This document shows positions 10,800 through 22,319 of a stretch of DNA of 64,000 bases, piece after piece. The notes under the pieces were generated by a model, which did no database searches, had not been told where the DNA came from, and worked only from the letters and a program-made list of their open reading frames with translations. Source of the stretch: Tanypteryx hageni (Eukaryota > Arthropoda > Insecta > Odonata > Petaluridae); the NCBI GenBank assembly GCA_028673005.1, contig CM054118.1:2625410-2689409 (forward strand). Direction: 5' to 3'. Both the position numbers and the translations under genes were made by a program. The stretch's first letter is position 1. The number at the start of each line of letters is the position of its first letter.

Positions 10800-11280
10800 C
10801 TTTATAGATGTAGGGTAAGAGAGAGGGGGATGTGGGGGGGAAGATAGGAAGGAAGGGATATAGATTGGAAGGTACATAGAGAGTAAGGGAAGTATAGAAT
10901 TAGAAAAAGACGGGAGGTAAAAGATAAAGAGGGAGACGGAGAAAAAGAGGGAGAGCTATAGATTGAGACGAGGGAATGAGAGGGGGAGAGGTGGTAGAAA
11001 AGAGAAGCAGAGAGGGAGGATGGGAGGCAGGATGGGAGGGAGGGAGGATGGGAGGATGATAGGGAGGATGGGAGAGAGAGAGGGAGAATGGGAAGGAGAG
11101 AGGATGGGTTGGAGGGAGGGAGGATGGGAGAATGATAGGAAGGATGGGAGAGAGGGAGAATGGGAAGGAGGGAGGATTGATTGATTTGGTCTTTATTTGG
11201 GGCGAGATTGAGACTAGGAAGTCCCATGGATGGGAGAGAGGAAGAGAGAAAAGGAGGAAGAATGGGAAGTTAATTTAGTA
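10800..11280. repeat. Purine-rich low-complexity tract (GGGA/GGAT-type)
   Basis: Almost only G and A on the plus strand from 10815 to 11270, built of GGGAGGATG-like repeats. Long open frames here on either strand are composition artefacts. A LINE 3' tail is inserted at 11172-11227. Confidence 0.85.
11172..11227 (-). mobile_element. Solo 3' tail of the LINE seen at 28.7-30.1 kb
   Basis: On the minus strand this reads GGGACTTCCTAGTCTCAATC, then CGCCCCAAATAAAGACC and AATCAATCAATC. It matches the 3' end of the plus-strand LINE at 30097-30150 (TTTCTTAGTCTCAGTCTCGCCCCAGATAAAGACC...). It lies inside a tract that is polypyrimidine on the same strand. Confidence 0.8.
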
Positions 11281-11639
11281 CTTAATCCACGCATACCCTT
11301 CATATTTGACGGGCAATTACGCTAGTTATCCTATAATTATATACTAGCTCATCTCAATTTAACTACCCATTCTAGTCGAAGATTCCGTAAGGACCTAATA
11401 TTTTTATACAAAATAATTATTAGTATGTTTGATTGCCCTAATATATTACCCCTTATAAATTTTAGGATTCCCGCTCACTCAATAAGGTCTTTTGCTCCAT
11501 TTCACCGTGGTTACCATAGAAATAATTACAATTTAATTCCCCTCTTACACGTATGGGGTAGCTAGCCAATGAAATTCAGACCAGGATTGATTTTTTCGAA
11601 TCCTTTCAAGAATATAAAAGGATAATTGATGTTATTATT

Positions 11640-12065
11640 TGACTTTTGTACTTTCTCCATATTCGTAGTATGGGGGAAAGAATTGTTTTCATGACAAAAC
11701 TCGACTTCGAGATTTCAACGGAAATACTCGTTTTGAGGCCCTCTGAACACGTTTTGACCATTTTCTCGATGATGTCTCGGTGTATGTTATAGCAATTTTG
11801 TGGATGCTCTAACTCAATAACTATTAGTCAGATCAAAACAAAATTTTATATTTAACATGTTTATGAAAGTTCCAAGAATTGTTTAGTTTTTAGTAAAAAG
11901 CAGTCGACCGGAAGCGAGTGTCTACTCTTGGCACTTATCCGTTATTTTAAAATATTTGCTTTAATATTTGATAAATATAAAAATGTACTAGAATAAACGT
12001 TGTAGCAAATATAATTTTCTACAATCTTTGTTTGAAACATTATCCCATATAACACATTATTTAAG
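11640..12065 (+). repeat. Dispersed non-coding repeat E, copy 1
   Basis: Contains ACTTTCTCCATATTCGTAGTATG, GAGATTTCAACGGAAATAC, and ACGTTTTGACCATTTTCTCGATGATGTCT, then a looser 3' part with GTTATTTTAAAATATTTGCTTTAATATTTGAT. The same order occurs at 20771-21130 (plus) and 36740-37200 (minus). No coding frame or termini were identified. 11280-11640 upstream is gene-free AT-rich DNA. Confidence 0.75.
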
Positions 12066-12359
12066 AGATATCTTATATTTTTAGCTGCCACCACCACGCC
12101 ACCTACCGACGACTATTGTTAACAATTGACGCTTAGTTACGTCTTAGTAACGCTCCTTTTTCTTAATTGTTGGAGCTTTGTGGCTATATCCGATATCAGA
12201 AGGCTATGGTTTGAGTTTCTGTTATTTTTAATGTCTAAAATTTTCTCGATTTCTTAAAATATTTATTATTATGTAGCCTATTTGGTATTTTTTGAAATAT
12301 TAAAGGTATGGAGAAAGTTATATGTTGGCCACATCAGATTTTTGAAAAAATGGAGCATG

Positions 12360-13452
12360 TCTTTGGAATGAACAGAAATTAGACAAGAACCTCTACATTC
12401 TCTGCGGGCACCATATATTGGAGCTGGTACTGTAAGCTGTCTTCTCTGTCATCGTAAGTCCATCAGCGAGCCCAGAAATACTAATCTTCAAGCGATTTCA
12501 AGCTCATTGGGTGTCCCTGGATAAGTCCGACTAAAGAACTGCACCTGATGATGAGTTCACTGTCAGTGCTGTTGCCGATATTAAAGACGAAATAATCACT
12601 TTTGCTACAAACCAACAACCAGCAGCAACCTCGCGATGATTACAGAGAACTCCTGGAAATCTCTATCACCTTTCTTGGAAGTGAACCTTCTCGTAGAATT
12701 AGATTTCTTGCTCCTGGTGCAATGCATAAGGCTCGTTGGATGGCCAAAGCCATTTATGCTATCAAACTGTGGATGTACAAAGGACAGTTTCCATTGAAGA
12801 CAAAAGAGGAAGCTGGGATAAGGGGCATAGCAATTTTTGTTGTGAGGCTCTATTTGAAGGCGTGGTTTCAAGCTGCACTTTCAACTGCTGCGCCTTTAAA
12901 TGACCTGATGCTGTTGAAGAACCTCCAACAGTTCAAGACTACAAACTCAATAGTTGCCGACGCTGCTCTGAAGAAGCTTGCTCGTCATCTGTGTTACCTC
13001 AGCGAAGAGCTGGTTGCCCTTGCTTTCTTTGATAAAAAAGTATCAATAGATACAAAAGCTAAATTGATTCAAGCTCTTCAAAATGATGGTAATGTGGACC
13101 ACTTAAAGAGAGTGACTGTCGATCTGGATAGCATCTTGGAGAAAAATTTGGACTATTTCTCGTCAGCCAACACTTTCAGGTATCTTGACATACTTGATCT
13201 TGACTCGAAATTCACAGAATTGAATCCCGAACTCTGGGACTCTGATGGGAACTACATTGCCACAGAAAAGTGCATCAGGTCCATCAATTGCATCAACGAT
13301 ACGACAGAACGCGAAGTTGCCCTGATCGAGGAATACAATCAATTACACACCCAGGGTGAACAGCAAAATCAATTTCTTCTGCAAGTTGTCAGCGATCATC
13401 GGAGGAGATATCCAGACTTGGCGAAGGGAACACTTGCCATAAACAATTAATA
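12360..13452 (+). pseudogene. Conserved repeated family of unknown function
   Basis: The frame 12602-13450 is open for 282 codons. It matches, from memory, a family of uncharacterised proteins that is repeated in insect and other invertebrate genomes: RDDYRELLE...FLG, APGAMHKARWMAKAIYAIK, ARHLCYLSEELVALAFFD, and REVALIEEYNQLHT...QFLLQVVSDHR near the C-terminus. In another frame upstream (12390-12600) comes a block with the same family look, LDKNLYILCGHHILELVL, a stop, then IFKRFQAHW, a stop, and DEFTVSAVADIKDEI. One nucleotide shift near 12612 joins the two. The N-terminal part is therefore broken while the C-terminal 282 codons are intact. A probable polyadenylation signal AATAAA lies at about 13555. 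The high copy number elsewhere suggests a transposon gene, but no catalytic motif was recognised. Confidence 0.65.
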
Positions 13453-14270
<818 letters not shown>

Positions 14271-14274
14271 AAAT

Positions 14275-14475
14275 TAACTTAGAAGCCTGAAATTCCTCAG
14301 GAGTTCAAATTTAACAGGTCTGTAAGTAATGACTAAATATAATTACGAATTAGGTCACGGGTTTGAATCCAGAGGATGAATGACATTTCCCATAAGATAA
14401 CACGTAAAAATCACGTTTTTGGTTTGAAGGATTTAATTCTTTTACTCTTTAAAATACCTTAAAATTACGTAATGC
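14275..14475 (+). repeat. Dispersed repeat with B-box-like core, copy B
   Basis: Shares GAAGCCTGAAATTCCTCAGG-like upstream sequence, CGGGTTTGAATCCAG (about 14356) and TTTCCCATAAGATAACACGT with copy A at 8570-8800. Confidence 0.5.
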
Positions 14476-15576
14476 ACACGAAATTTACGCTAATACATGC
14501 AAAAATGAATGAGAATTCTTATTAGTATTGTCCAATACTCAATATCTTGCGAATTCAATTTAATTTAAATTTATACTCGAGTTTTGGTAATTTTTTTAAC
14601 ATTTCAATACTAAGATTCCATTGTTACGGGTATTGTTGTCCCTGGTAATTTCAGTGTATATGCATTTATACACGATAAAATTTACCTATAAATTTTCTTA
14701 TTAAACACTCTGAAAGGTCGTTTGTTATATTACTGCATTTCTATTATTTTTGTTTTTTTATTATAATTTGACCTTAAAATATTTTTGTAGTCTCTATTCA
14801 AGAGTTTACTTTTTGTAAAGGTTACCTTCAACCTTTGCAAACTTGTTGGGCAGATAAGATAGGACGTTTATAAGGCAGTCCTGGGAATCGAGAGATTAGA
14901 ATGCTGAGATGATTTTCACAAAGAAGAGGCAATACAGCGGGCTATTGCGTTTTAAGTTTATCGTTATGTTTGCTATTAAACTACATTTCCGATATAAAGT
15001 CATCCGATGAAGATGTGTAGATTTATCTTTTTATAATTAGCAAGGCATGACTTCGTAGATTTTATGATTTCACCAAAGGGAAGGGACGATATTGTTGTAC
15101 CGGAAGAGATTAATATGGAGGATGCGATGATTGGTGGGAGTGAAGGAGGGAACGAGTTTGGGAATGATCGCTTCGTTGTCGATAGCGAGTTTTCGATGGC
15201 GTGGAGTTGGCGCCACGTGCCCCCGGCATCGCTTGTAACATCCGCAATACATTTGACATGCATCTAGGCTTTTTAGCCTCGCCCGTTGGAATAATGGAAG
15301 TTTCATTTGACATTCGGGTGATTTGAGTTCCTGCTTCGTGTTGCGCCACTCGTCGTCGCTAGCCTCTTTCACTTAGAGCCGACGCCCCGAAGGCACTTTG
15401 AGAGTTAATATACGGCTCTTTGAAACCTTGGCTGCCTTACGTATTCCGGAATTGTCCGATAATAATGCGCATCAAGATTTACCTGAGTGAAAATTAAAAA
15501 TATTTTTAAAATAAAAGAATAAGATTTTGTTTTCATCGTTATCTTTGGCAGTATGTAATATGCAGAATTATATACT

Positions 15577-15578
<2 letters not shown>
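14476..15578. other. Gene-free; mixed composition
   Basis: 14476-15000 is AT-rich with nothing recognised. 15000-15450 has higher GC and short open frames on both strands (for example 15064-15267 plus) without recognisable domains. These may be shadows of non-repetitive DNA. Confidence 0.4.

Positions 15579-15638
<60 letters not shown>
15579..15638. repeat. (TA)n microsatellite at the 5' edge of PLE 1
   Basis: About 30 TA dinucleotides abut the truncated 5' end of the Penelope-like frame. Because TA repeats are open in this phase, the frame formally runs through them as Tyr-Ile repeats. Confidence 0.97.
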
Positions 15639-15640
<2 letters not shown>

Positions 15641-17338
15641 GACCACCACTCCTACCAAATTTCGTCCTATCTTCATTCCTCAGGCAAACAGGAAGGCCTT
15701 TCCGATTCCGCCATTGCTCTATTGATCCCTTACAAACCCCGCACACCCACATTCTACCTTCTCCCTAAAATCCACAAACCCAACATCCCCGGCCGCCCCA
15801 TTGTTGCCAGCTTTAATTCCCCTACAGAACGCATCTCCGCCTTCGTTGACTCCCACCTACAACCTCTCATTCGTCAATTCCCTTGCTTTATCCAAGACAC
15901 TAACCACTTTCTCAAACGCCTCAAACACCTCCCCTTTCCTCTCCCACCCAATACCATTTTGGCCACTATCGATGTCTTTTCCCTCTACACAAACATCCCC
16001 CATGATGATGGACTCTCTGCCCTTAGTAAACTCCTGGACTCAAGACCACCCGACGCTAGACCTTCCTCCCATTTCTTATTAGACTTGGCAGCTATGGTGC
16101 TAAAAATGAACAACTTCACCTTCGATGGGCGTCACTACCTTCAAATTAGAGGCACTGCGATGGGCACCCGTATGGCGCCTTCATACGCCAATTGTTACTT
16201 GGGAGAATGGGAACGACTCTTCCTCAACGTACCACTCAGACCACTTTTGTGGCTGAGATACATCGACGATGTCTTCCTCATTTGGACGCATGGACCTGAC
16301 TCTCTCTATTCCTTTCTCTCGCGTCTCTCCTCCCATCCTTCACTCTCTTTCACCCACCAATCCTCTACCTCCCACATCACATTCCTGGATGTCGATCTTT
16401 ACCTTCAAGACAGCCAAATCCGCACCTGTGTTCACATCAAACCCACCAACAGCCTCCAATATCTCCACTTTGATAGCTGCCATCCCCTTCATACCAAAAC
16501 CTCTATCCCCTATGCCCTTGCTCATCGAGGAGGGAGGCTTTGTTCCGATAGAGCATCCCTTCTAGAGTATTACTCTGTCCTCGAGGATGCTCTTCTCAAA
16601 CGTGGTTACCCTCCAGTCTTGGTCCGCGAACAGATCCATAGGGCGATGACGCCTATCCACCATGGATCCCTTCCACACACACCCACTATCCCTGTATCAA
16701 CCCCTCCACTCACTCTTACTACACTTTTCCTTCCTGGTATCCACGAAGCCCTCAAAACAATCCTCCATGCTGCCCACCCAATTCTTACCTCTTCCTCCCA
16801 CCAGTCCCTCTTTACCAACCTTTTTGCCAATCCTCCGCTCCTCTCCTTCCTCCGGCCCCCCAATTTGGGAAATATCTTGTGGATGAAGGAACTTCCCACT
16901 TTTACCATGCCTCTTGCAATAGGGTCTCACCCCTGCGGCAAACCTCGCTGCCTCACTTGCCCTATCCACCTATCCTCATCTTCTTTCTCGAGTCCCTCCA
17001 CCAATATCATCTACCCCATCACCTCTAGAATCAACTGCACCACCCGAAACGTCATTTACCTCCTTACCTGCACTCTTTGTCCCGCGTTTTATGTAGGCCT
17101 CACCAGCAATCCGTTAAATATCCGCATGAACGGTCACCGGAATAGCGTCTCTCTCAGACGCCCCCTCCCAGTTGCATTACACGCCAATACCCACAATGTC
17201 CCCTTCAATAGTTGCTACATTGTAAGGGTTATTCGCGCCTTACCCAATGACACTTCTGCCCCCCGTCTCCGACACTGGGAACTTGCACACATTCATCTTC
17301 TTGACTCTTTCTCTCCGCCTGGCCTCAACCTCCGCTAA
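15641..17338 (+). CDS. Penelope-like element 1: RT plus GIY-YIG endonuclease
   Basis: About 565 codons are open without a stop, ending at TAA 17336-17338. RT motifs in order are FYLLPKIHKPNIPGRPI, TILATIDVFSLYTNIPHDDG (catalytic Asp), GTAMGTRMAPSYANCYLG, and WLRYIDDVFLIW (YIDD, about 16258). They are followed by HITFLDVDLYLQ and ALAHRGGRLCSDR. A Cys cluster (CGKPRCLTC, about 16935) leads into the GIY-YIG nuclease, read as NVIYLLTC...FYVGLT, with IRMNGHR and the catalytic-type Glu in RHWELAHIHLL. Penelope elements reverse-transcribe at a nick made by this nuclease. The N-terminal domain is missing; an ATG at 15527 lies before the (TA)n and is not believed. Codon use favours C-ending codons, unlike the AT-rich surroundings. 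All visible catalytic residues are present, so this copy is young or was recently active. Confidence 0.93.
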   Translation, partial: DHHSYQISSYLHSSGKQEGLSDSAIALLIPYKPRTPTFYLLPKIHKPNIPGRPIVASFNSPTERISAFVDSHLQPLIRQFPCFIQDTNHFLKRLKHLPFPLPPNTILATIDVFSLYTNIPHDDGLSALSKLLDSRPPDARPSSHFLLDLAAMVLKMNNFTFDGRHYLQIRGTAMGTRMAPSYANCYLGEWERLFLNVPLRPLLWLRYIDDVFLIWTHGPDSLYSFLSRLSSHPSLSFTHQSSTSHITFLDVDLYLQDSQIRTCVHIKPTNSLQYLHFDSCHPLHTKTSIPYALAHRGGRLCSDRASLLEYYSVLEDALLKRGYPPVLVREQIHRAMTPIHHGSLPHTPTIPVSTPPLTLTTLFLPGIHEALKTILHAAHPILTSSSHQSLFTNLFANPPLLSFLRPPNLGNILWMKELPTFTMPLAIGSHPCGKPRCLTCPIHLSSSSFSSPSTNIIYPITSRINCTTRNVIYLLTCTLCPAFYVGLTSNPLNIRMNGHRNSVSLRRPLPVALHANTHNVPFNSCYIVRVIRALPNDTSAPRLRHWELAHIHLLDSFSPPGLNLR

Positions 17339-17700
17339 CCCTATTAGCCCCCTTACAATGTCTCCTTGTTACTTTGTAACTATTCGCACTCTACCTCATC
17401 ACACTCCCTTCTTATTGGCTATCCACCCTTCCTACTCCCCGCCTCCTCCGATCATCAACCTCCCCACATCACCCTGTCATTCCCCGCTCAGTGTGTCACT
17501 CTCATTTACTCTACTGCTGAAGAAGGGCATAGGCCCGATAAGCTTGCGTGTTTTTTGTTTTTGTGTTCATGTGTTCAACGTGTCTCTTCGACACCCCCAG
17601 CAGCCTGCCAACTTGGTCTCCGACTTGGTAAGTGTTCGCTGGGCTTCCTTCAACACCTTGTTGCCACCCTCATCACTACCTTTTCATTTAATTAAGTCTA
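17339..17700 (+). other. PLE 1 3' untranslated tail
   Basis: Non-coding, pyrimidine-biased DNA after the stop. It holds the hammerhead-like core and ends in GGTAAGTGTTCGCTGGGCTTCC...CACCTTGTTGCCACCC, which is matched by the tail at 17866-18032. It then passes into (AAAT)n and (TA)n. Confidence 0.75.
17511..17560 (+). ncRNA. Hammerhead-ribozyme-like core in PLE 1 tail
   Basis: CTGAAGA (17517-17523, fits CUGANGA) is followed by a helix II hairpin, GGGC 17525-17528 and GCCC 17533-17536, loop ATAG. Then comes GATAA, which is GAAA with one inserted T. A possible 3-bp helix III (AGC/GTT) surrounds TTGCGT. Helix I could not be assigned. Hammerhead ribozymes are known in Penelope-like elements. The inserted T may inactivate this copy. 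Confidence 0.5.

Positions 17701-18032
<332 letters not shown>

Positions 18033-18081
<49 letters not shown>
18033..18081. repeat. (TA)n microsatellite
   Basis: About 24 TA dinucleotides start right at the end of the Penelope tail, then ACACACA. Confidence 0.97.
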
Positions 18082-18087
<6 letters not shown>

Positions 18088-18394
18088 ATATGTTTTATCG
18101 GCTCATACCATTTCACTGCGGCTCTTTGGTGATGTCCATTGCAGTATTGTGACTCCTGCTCATGCACAGGTTATCCACCCCTCGCAGAGTATGGATAAAA
18201 TTTTTGAGCGAAGTGATGCAGGGTAACTTGATATCTTTCCTTGAGCAGATTTATCGATTTAATGTAAAAATTGGCACATAGTGTATTATAGCGTGCAATT
18301 TTGTTAAAATGTGGCGAATGAAGTGATTTTTATCCATTTCGTAAATGGATTCCGCGAAAATTACGGTACGTTTTTAGGCTGGTTTATAAAGGAA

Positions 18395-18660
18395 ACATGA
18401 AATGGTCCTGGTTTGTGTCCCACTAACAACTGTTGAACCAATGGACCGATTTTCATGAAACTAGGCTCTTGCTGCCAGGGCCCGCCTCCGGGCTATATTT
18501 TATTCGGAGAAGATTGAAGTCCCGGGTTCGATTCCAGGAACGTTTTTTGCATATTTGTTTTACGTAGGAAATCTCAAATCCATCGTTCAGAGATGTTTTC
18601 TGTAATACATTAAAATATCATAAAATTGTGACATCAGAGTGAGGTTTGTACTGTTCTAAG
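18395..18660 (+). repeat. Dispersed repeat with B-box-like core, copy C
   Basis: CCCGGGTTCGATTCCAGGAACG (18521-18542) again resembles a Pol III B box. Upstream lies AATGGACCGATTTTCATGAAACTAGGCTC. Similarity to copies A and B is weak outside the core. Confidence 0.4.
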
Positions 18661-20770
18661 AGGTAAAGAATATAAATTCTAATTATTTTTGCAGAATTTT
18701 GTTAATTTATGGTATTTTCATGAATTTATACTAAAACAGCGTTTTTGCGTTTTAAATCGCATTTTATCGGATTGTTGCCATGGAGACGATCATTACTGAA
18801 CTCAGCTTGAGCATAGACGAGTGAAAAAAATGGGTTCTTCTCCACTCGACTACCCTTCAGCAATGGGCAGTTGATCCATACATATTGGTGTATAAACAGT
18901 AACATTTATTAAATTCCTTTATTTAAAAAATACATGCAAAATATAATTTCAGAAAGATATTGACGTTGCTTTTAGTATTTTTAGCCTGATAATGCTCTAT
19001 TAATTTGTTATCCAATTTTTCTCTATCAGTGATAAACTATGAACTACAAGTTGTATTTATGGTAATAGAATTCCTTGGAATGACTATCACATTCTGAAAC
19101 ATTTCCTGTCAATTTAAATAATCAATTCGGGACCTCAAGTTTGGGAAACCAGCCTGCATTAGTTCTGGTTTGTACTTCTTGTTTTTGAAGCGGCAGCCTT
19201 CTGGTATTTCGGCGACCCCTGCATATACGATTCACTGATCAAGAAACTTAATCTTCCGCACGTATTTCTAGCGTTGCGACCTTTGCCTTAGTGAAAGGCT
19301 CTGGAAGCAAGGCCTTCAAAATTCAAGACTTGATAGACAGAACGCTATCTATCCACGCTGAGTCAGCTAAAATCGGAAACGATAGCAACGTATCGCAACA
19401 CGTTCCGATAATAACAATTTGTTTAATAAAAGTTGAACATCCTTCGTGGCGTATCTGGTGGTTAGGTTTTAATATAATGATTACAGAAAAAACCTTGTCT
19501 AACGGTGATTTGGTTAATGAAATTTGATTAGTAAATTAAACGAAACGTGTAAAAATTCTCTTATTTTTTTAACATTTTGCTGTCGTTAACATGCATGACT
19601 CACTCAGTGAAGTAATTTCGGAATTTGCAAGCTTAGACAGGCATAGATTGAATTACCATAAAGTTATCGTTCAACAATTCGTGTTTCATAATTCATAAAG
19701 AAATCATTTAAATTATTACAAAACTGCGTTTTAATTTTCGAACTTGTTATGTAGAATGACGTAGTTTCTTTGTGATTGTAACGGAAGAATTTCACAAATA
19801 ATCGCAGATTAACTTATTAATTCCATTATTTGGCTGTTCCAAAAGTTTTGCCGATGTTAAAATATAAAAATATACAGGAGTGAATTAGAAAATTAATTTC
19901 TTAGTTATATTAATGAAGGAAGTTATCTGTATATTTTTCTTAAAACATTTCGCAATTCACATCAAGAGAGGCGGATTCTTTTAGTCTCACGTGAGCGAAG
20001 ATTTAGAACAACATATTTATGCCCAAGTGTTGTTACAAATTAAATTTTTTGAACGCTGGGATTAACTAACACTTTCGTGCACTTGCTTTTCTTCGCGAAA
20101 GTTCATTATTTTATCTCTCTCTTCATGACACATGCCGTTCATTTTTCCACGGCAGCTTCCTTCTCTTAGAAGTACATTTCCCTTTTCTCTTTCGTGGAAC
20201 TTCTTCTTTTTCCTCATGTCTTCTTCTATCTCTTTAACTCAGTTCCGGAGAAACTCTCTCCATCCATCCATCTATTCTTCGGACAACATCCTTGTCTCTC
20301 TCTCTCTATCTCTCTCTTTCAGGGCTTCACGTAATCCTGACCTCTCTTGTTTCGACATTGCGAAAAGGATATGCATCAAACCGTCGGGTTAGTTCCCGCT
20401 CGCTCTCTCCCAAAACCCTTCCTGTTTCTCTCCCTCTCTCCTTTTTCGCCTGCAAGGGTTTTAACACGGAAGTGACCTATCGGAACGACGGCTTTATGGC
20501 GTCCTGAGTCGGCGGAGAAATTGCCAAGCGTTACCCTTCTCTGTGTTCCTCCTTTTTTGTATTGTTTTATTTTGTTTTCAACGGGACGAGGCCAGGACGC
20601 GATATGAAAGTTAGAGGGACTTTCGGAATACTTTTTAATTGACATTTTCAAGGTTCAAGCGTCAGCGCGCTTAACTACTGGAGTCGGCATTTTCCCGATC
20701 CCTGATCGCCCCTCAAAGCGGCCAGTTGTAGCGTAATTGGGTATATTCTAGATTTTTGGTTTTGTTGGTC
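18661..20770. other. Gene-free DNA
   Basis: AT-rich with no recognised frames; the 78-codon frame at 19291-19527 has no motif. 20100-20460 is rich in CTCTCT on the plus strand. 20640-20760 has higher GC but nothing identifiable. Confidence 0.4.
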
Positions 20771-21130
20771 CGACTTTCTACATTTTGATATAGGAGAAAG
20801 TATCTTTTTCGCAAAAAGTAGAATTCTAGATTTCAACGGAAATACGCGTCTCCTGAGTACGTTTTTACCATTTTCTGGATGATGTCTGTGTGTGATAGGA
20901 ATTTCGTGCGCGCTATTACTAAAAAACTACTGATTTAATCATCACGCAACTTTATATTTAAACTTCTTATCGCAATATCAAGGTTTTAGTAGTTTTTGGT
21001 TATAATTGGTCAATCGGAAATGAAGGTTTATTCTTGTCATTTTTCCGTTTTTTCCATATGCCATCTTTAGAACTTTATTTATATAAATATTTATTACTAT
21101 TAAAGTGGCAGAGGACATAATTTTCTACAC
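20771..21130 (+). repeat. Dispersed non-coding repeat E, copy 2
   Basis: CGACTTTCTACATTTTGATATAGGAGAAAGTAT, AGATTTCAACGGAAATACGCG, and ACGTTTTTACCATTTTCTGGATGATGTCT follow the same order as copies at 11640 and 37195 (minus), with lower similarity after 20930. Confidence 0.7.
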
Positions 21131-21159
21131 ATTTTGTATGATACTTTTCAGTATAAAAT

Positions 21160-21385
21160 GCTCTTGGGATCGCATGTAGCCCGCGGGCCGTATGTTGCCC
21201 ACCAATGGTTTAAGAGATATTTCCGTTCTCTCTCTAGAATATTAAAATCTTGTGTTCTCCTTGATGTTCCCTGCCTCATTCTAAGGCAGGGTTTTTCAAA
21301 GTATGGGCCGCGAAATGTTGAAAATGGGCCACAAAGCCCTCGCCCACAAAGCATATTGTGCCGCGATGGGTAAAATGGTTATTAC
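21160..21385. repeat. hAT-like terminal sequences, non-autonomous
   Basis: TAGCCCGCGGGCCGTATGTTGCCCACC (21178-21204) and CAGGGTTTTTCAAAGTATGGGCCGCGA (21288-21314) look like the ends of hAT-superfamily elements, which often read CAGGGTTTTTCAAAC or end in GGCCGCATGTTGCCCACC. No transposase is present. The call rests on terminal resemblance only. Confidence 0.4.
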
Positions 21386-21844
21386 CAAATAAGCCGAATA
21401 TCCTCCTTACAAAATTTCCCACCCTTTCTCGCTCTTAGGGTACTTGTCATTGTCCTACGCCTTTCTCAGAAGCCGTCATACTGCAGCAACCTCGCGTATC
21501 TGCTTCCTTCCTCAATAATTATTTTATTGGAAAATACAAAGCGTATTCTTCGAAGTTATGTTATTGAAAATTTTATATCTGAGGATAAATTGCCTTGAAA
21601 GATTATTTCCAGAAACCAATCTTCAGTTCAAAGAGAAAGTAATATCAGAGCCTTATGGTTAAAAACAACTAATGTAAAATGGAGAAATTTCTTAATAACC
21701 CTAAAAATAATAAAAAGTTTAGGGGAAACTATTCCACACCAGGGACCTACCACTCTCGCGATCTCACACTCACTCCGGATTTAGGAGAGACTACTCCCCG
21801 CCAGGGACTCTCCTTCTCACACACCTACAAAACATAAAATCCTT

Positions 21845-22260
21845 TAGTAACCACATGAAACACTTTGATGACATCGATATTGTCCATGTCTTCACCCAAA
21901 AACATTTACTAGACAAGAATTCTATCTCTTGAACAAAGAACTTATCTTCCGTCTCCCTGACAAAGAATCTCCTTTGGATGATATTGTACGCATTGAATCA
22001 TCCATTAAAAATCTGAACGAAACAACCAAAAATCACGTAGAAGCTGCTTGAAAAATACAACAAAAACCTTTCCAGTCCCGATTACAAACTCATCAAATTA
22101 AATTGTTTTTTATTTAATAGCCGATAAAGGAAATTCGGTTGTTATCATGTCATGAATCAGCATGTTTATTTTGATAAAGTTGAACTATTACTTTAAAACG
22201 GACCTCACTAACTTCTCACAAAAAACCTTTTTAATGAATGATTTATTCTACCACGGACAC
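21845..22260 (+). pseudogene. Penelope-like element, N-terminal fragment
   Basis: Joined across frames, the sequence reads NKELIFRLPDKESPLDDIVRI...SIKNLNETTKN, then IADKGNSVVIM (about 22120-22150), and after a frameshift NQHVYFDKVELLL. The ADKGN-VVIM block followed by Tyr...Lys...LL is typical of the region before the RT core in Penelope-like ORFs. The RT core and nuclease are absent. It could belong to either Penelope lineage in this window, both of which lack this part. Confidence 0.6.
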
Positions 22261-22319
22261 TATAGAAAAAACTCTCAGAATGAGAAGTTTTGCCGCGAGG
22301 TACGGTTCGCCGCCGTAGT

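Noticed and set aside
15527..15640. ATG at 15527 as the true start of the 603-codon Penelope frame
   Set aside because: The first ~38 codons are mostly Tyr-Ile from a (TA)n microsatellite; Penelope homology starts only behind it.
18521..18545. tRNA gene
   Set aside because: Only a B-box-like word is present; no cloverleaf, A box or acceptor stem could be found.
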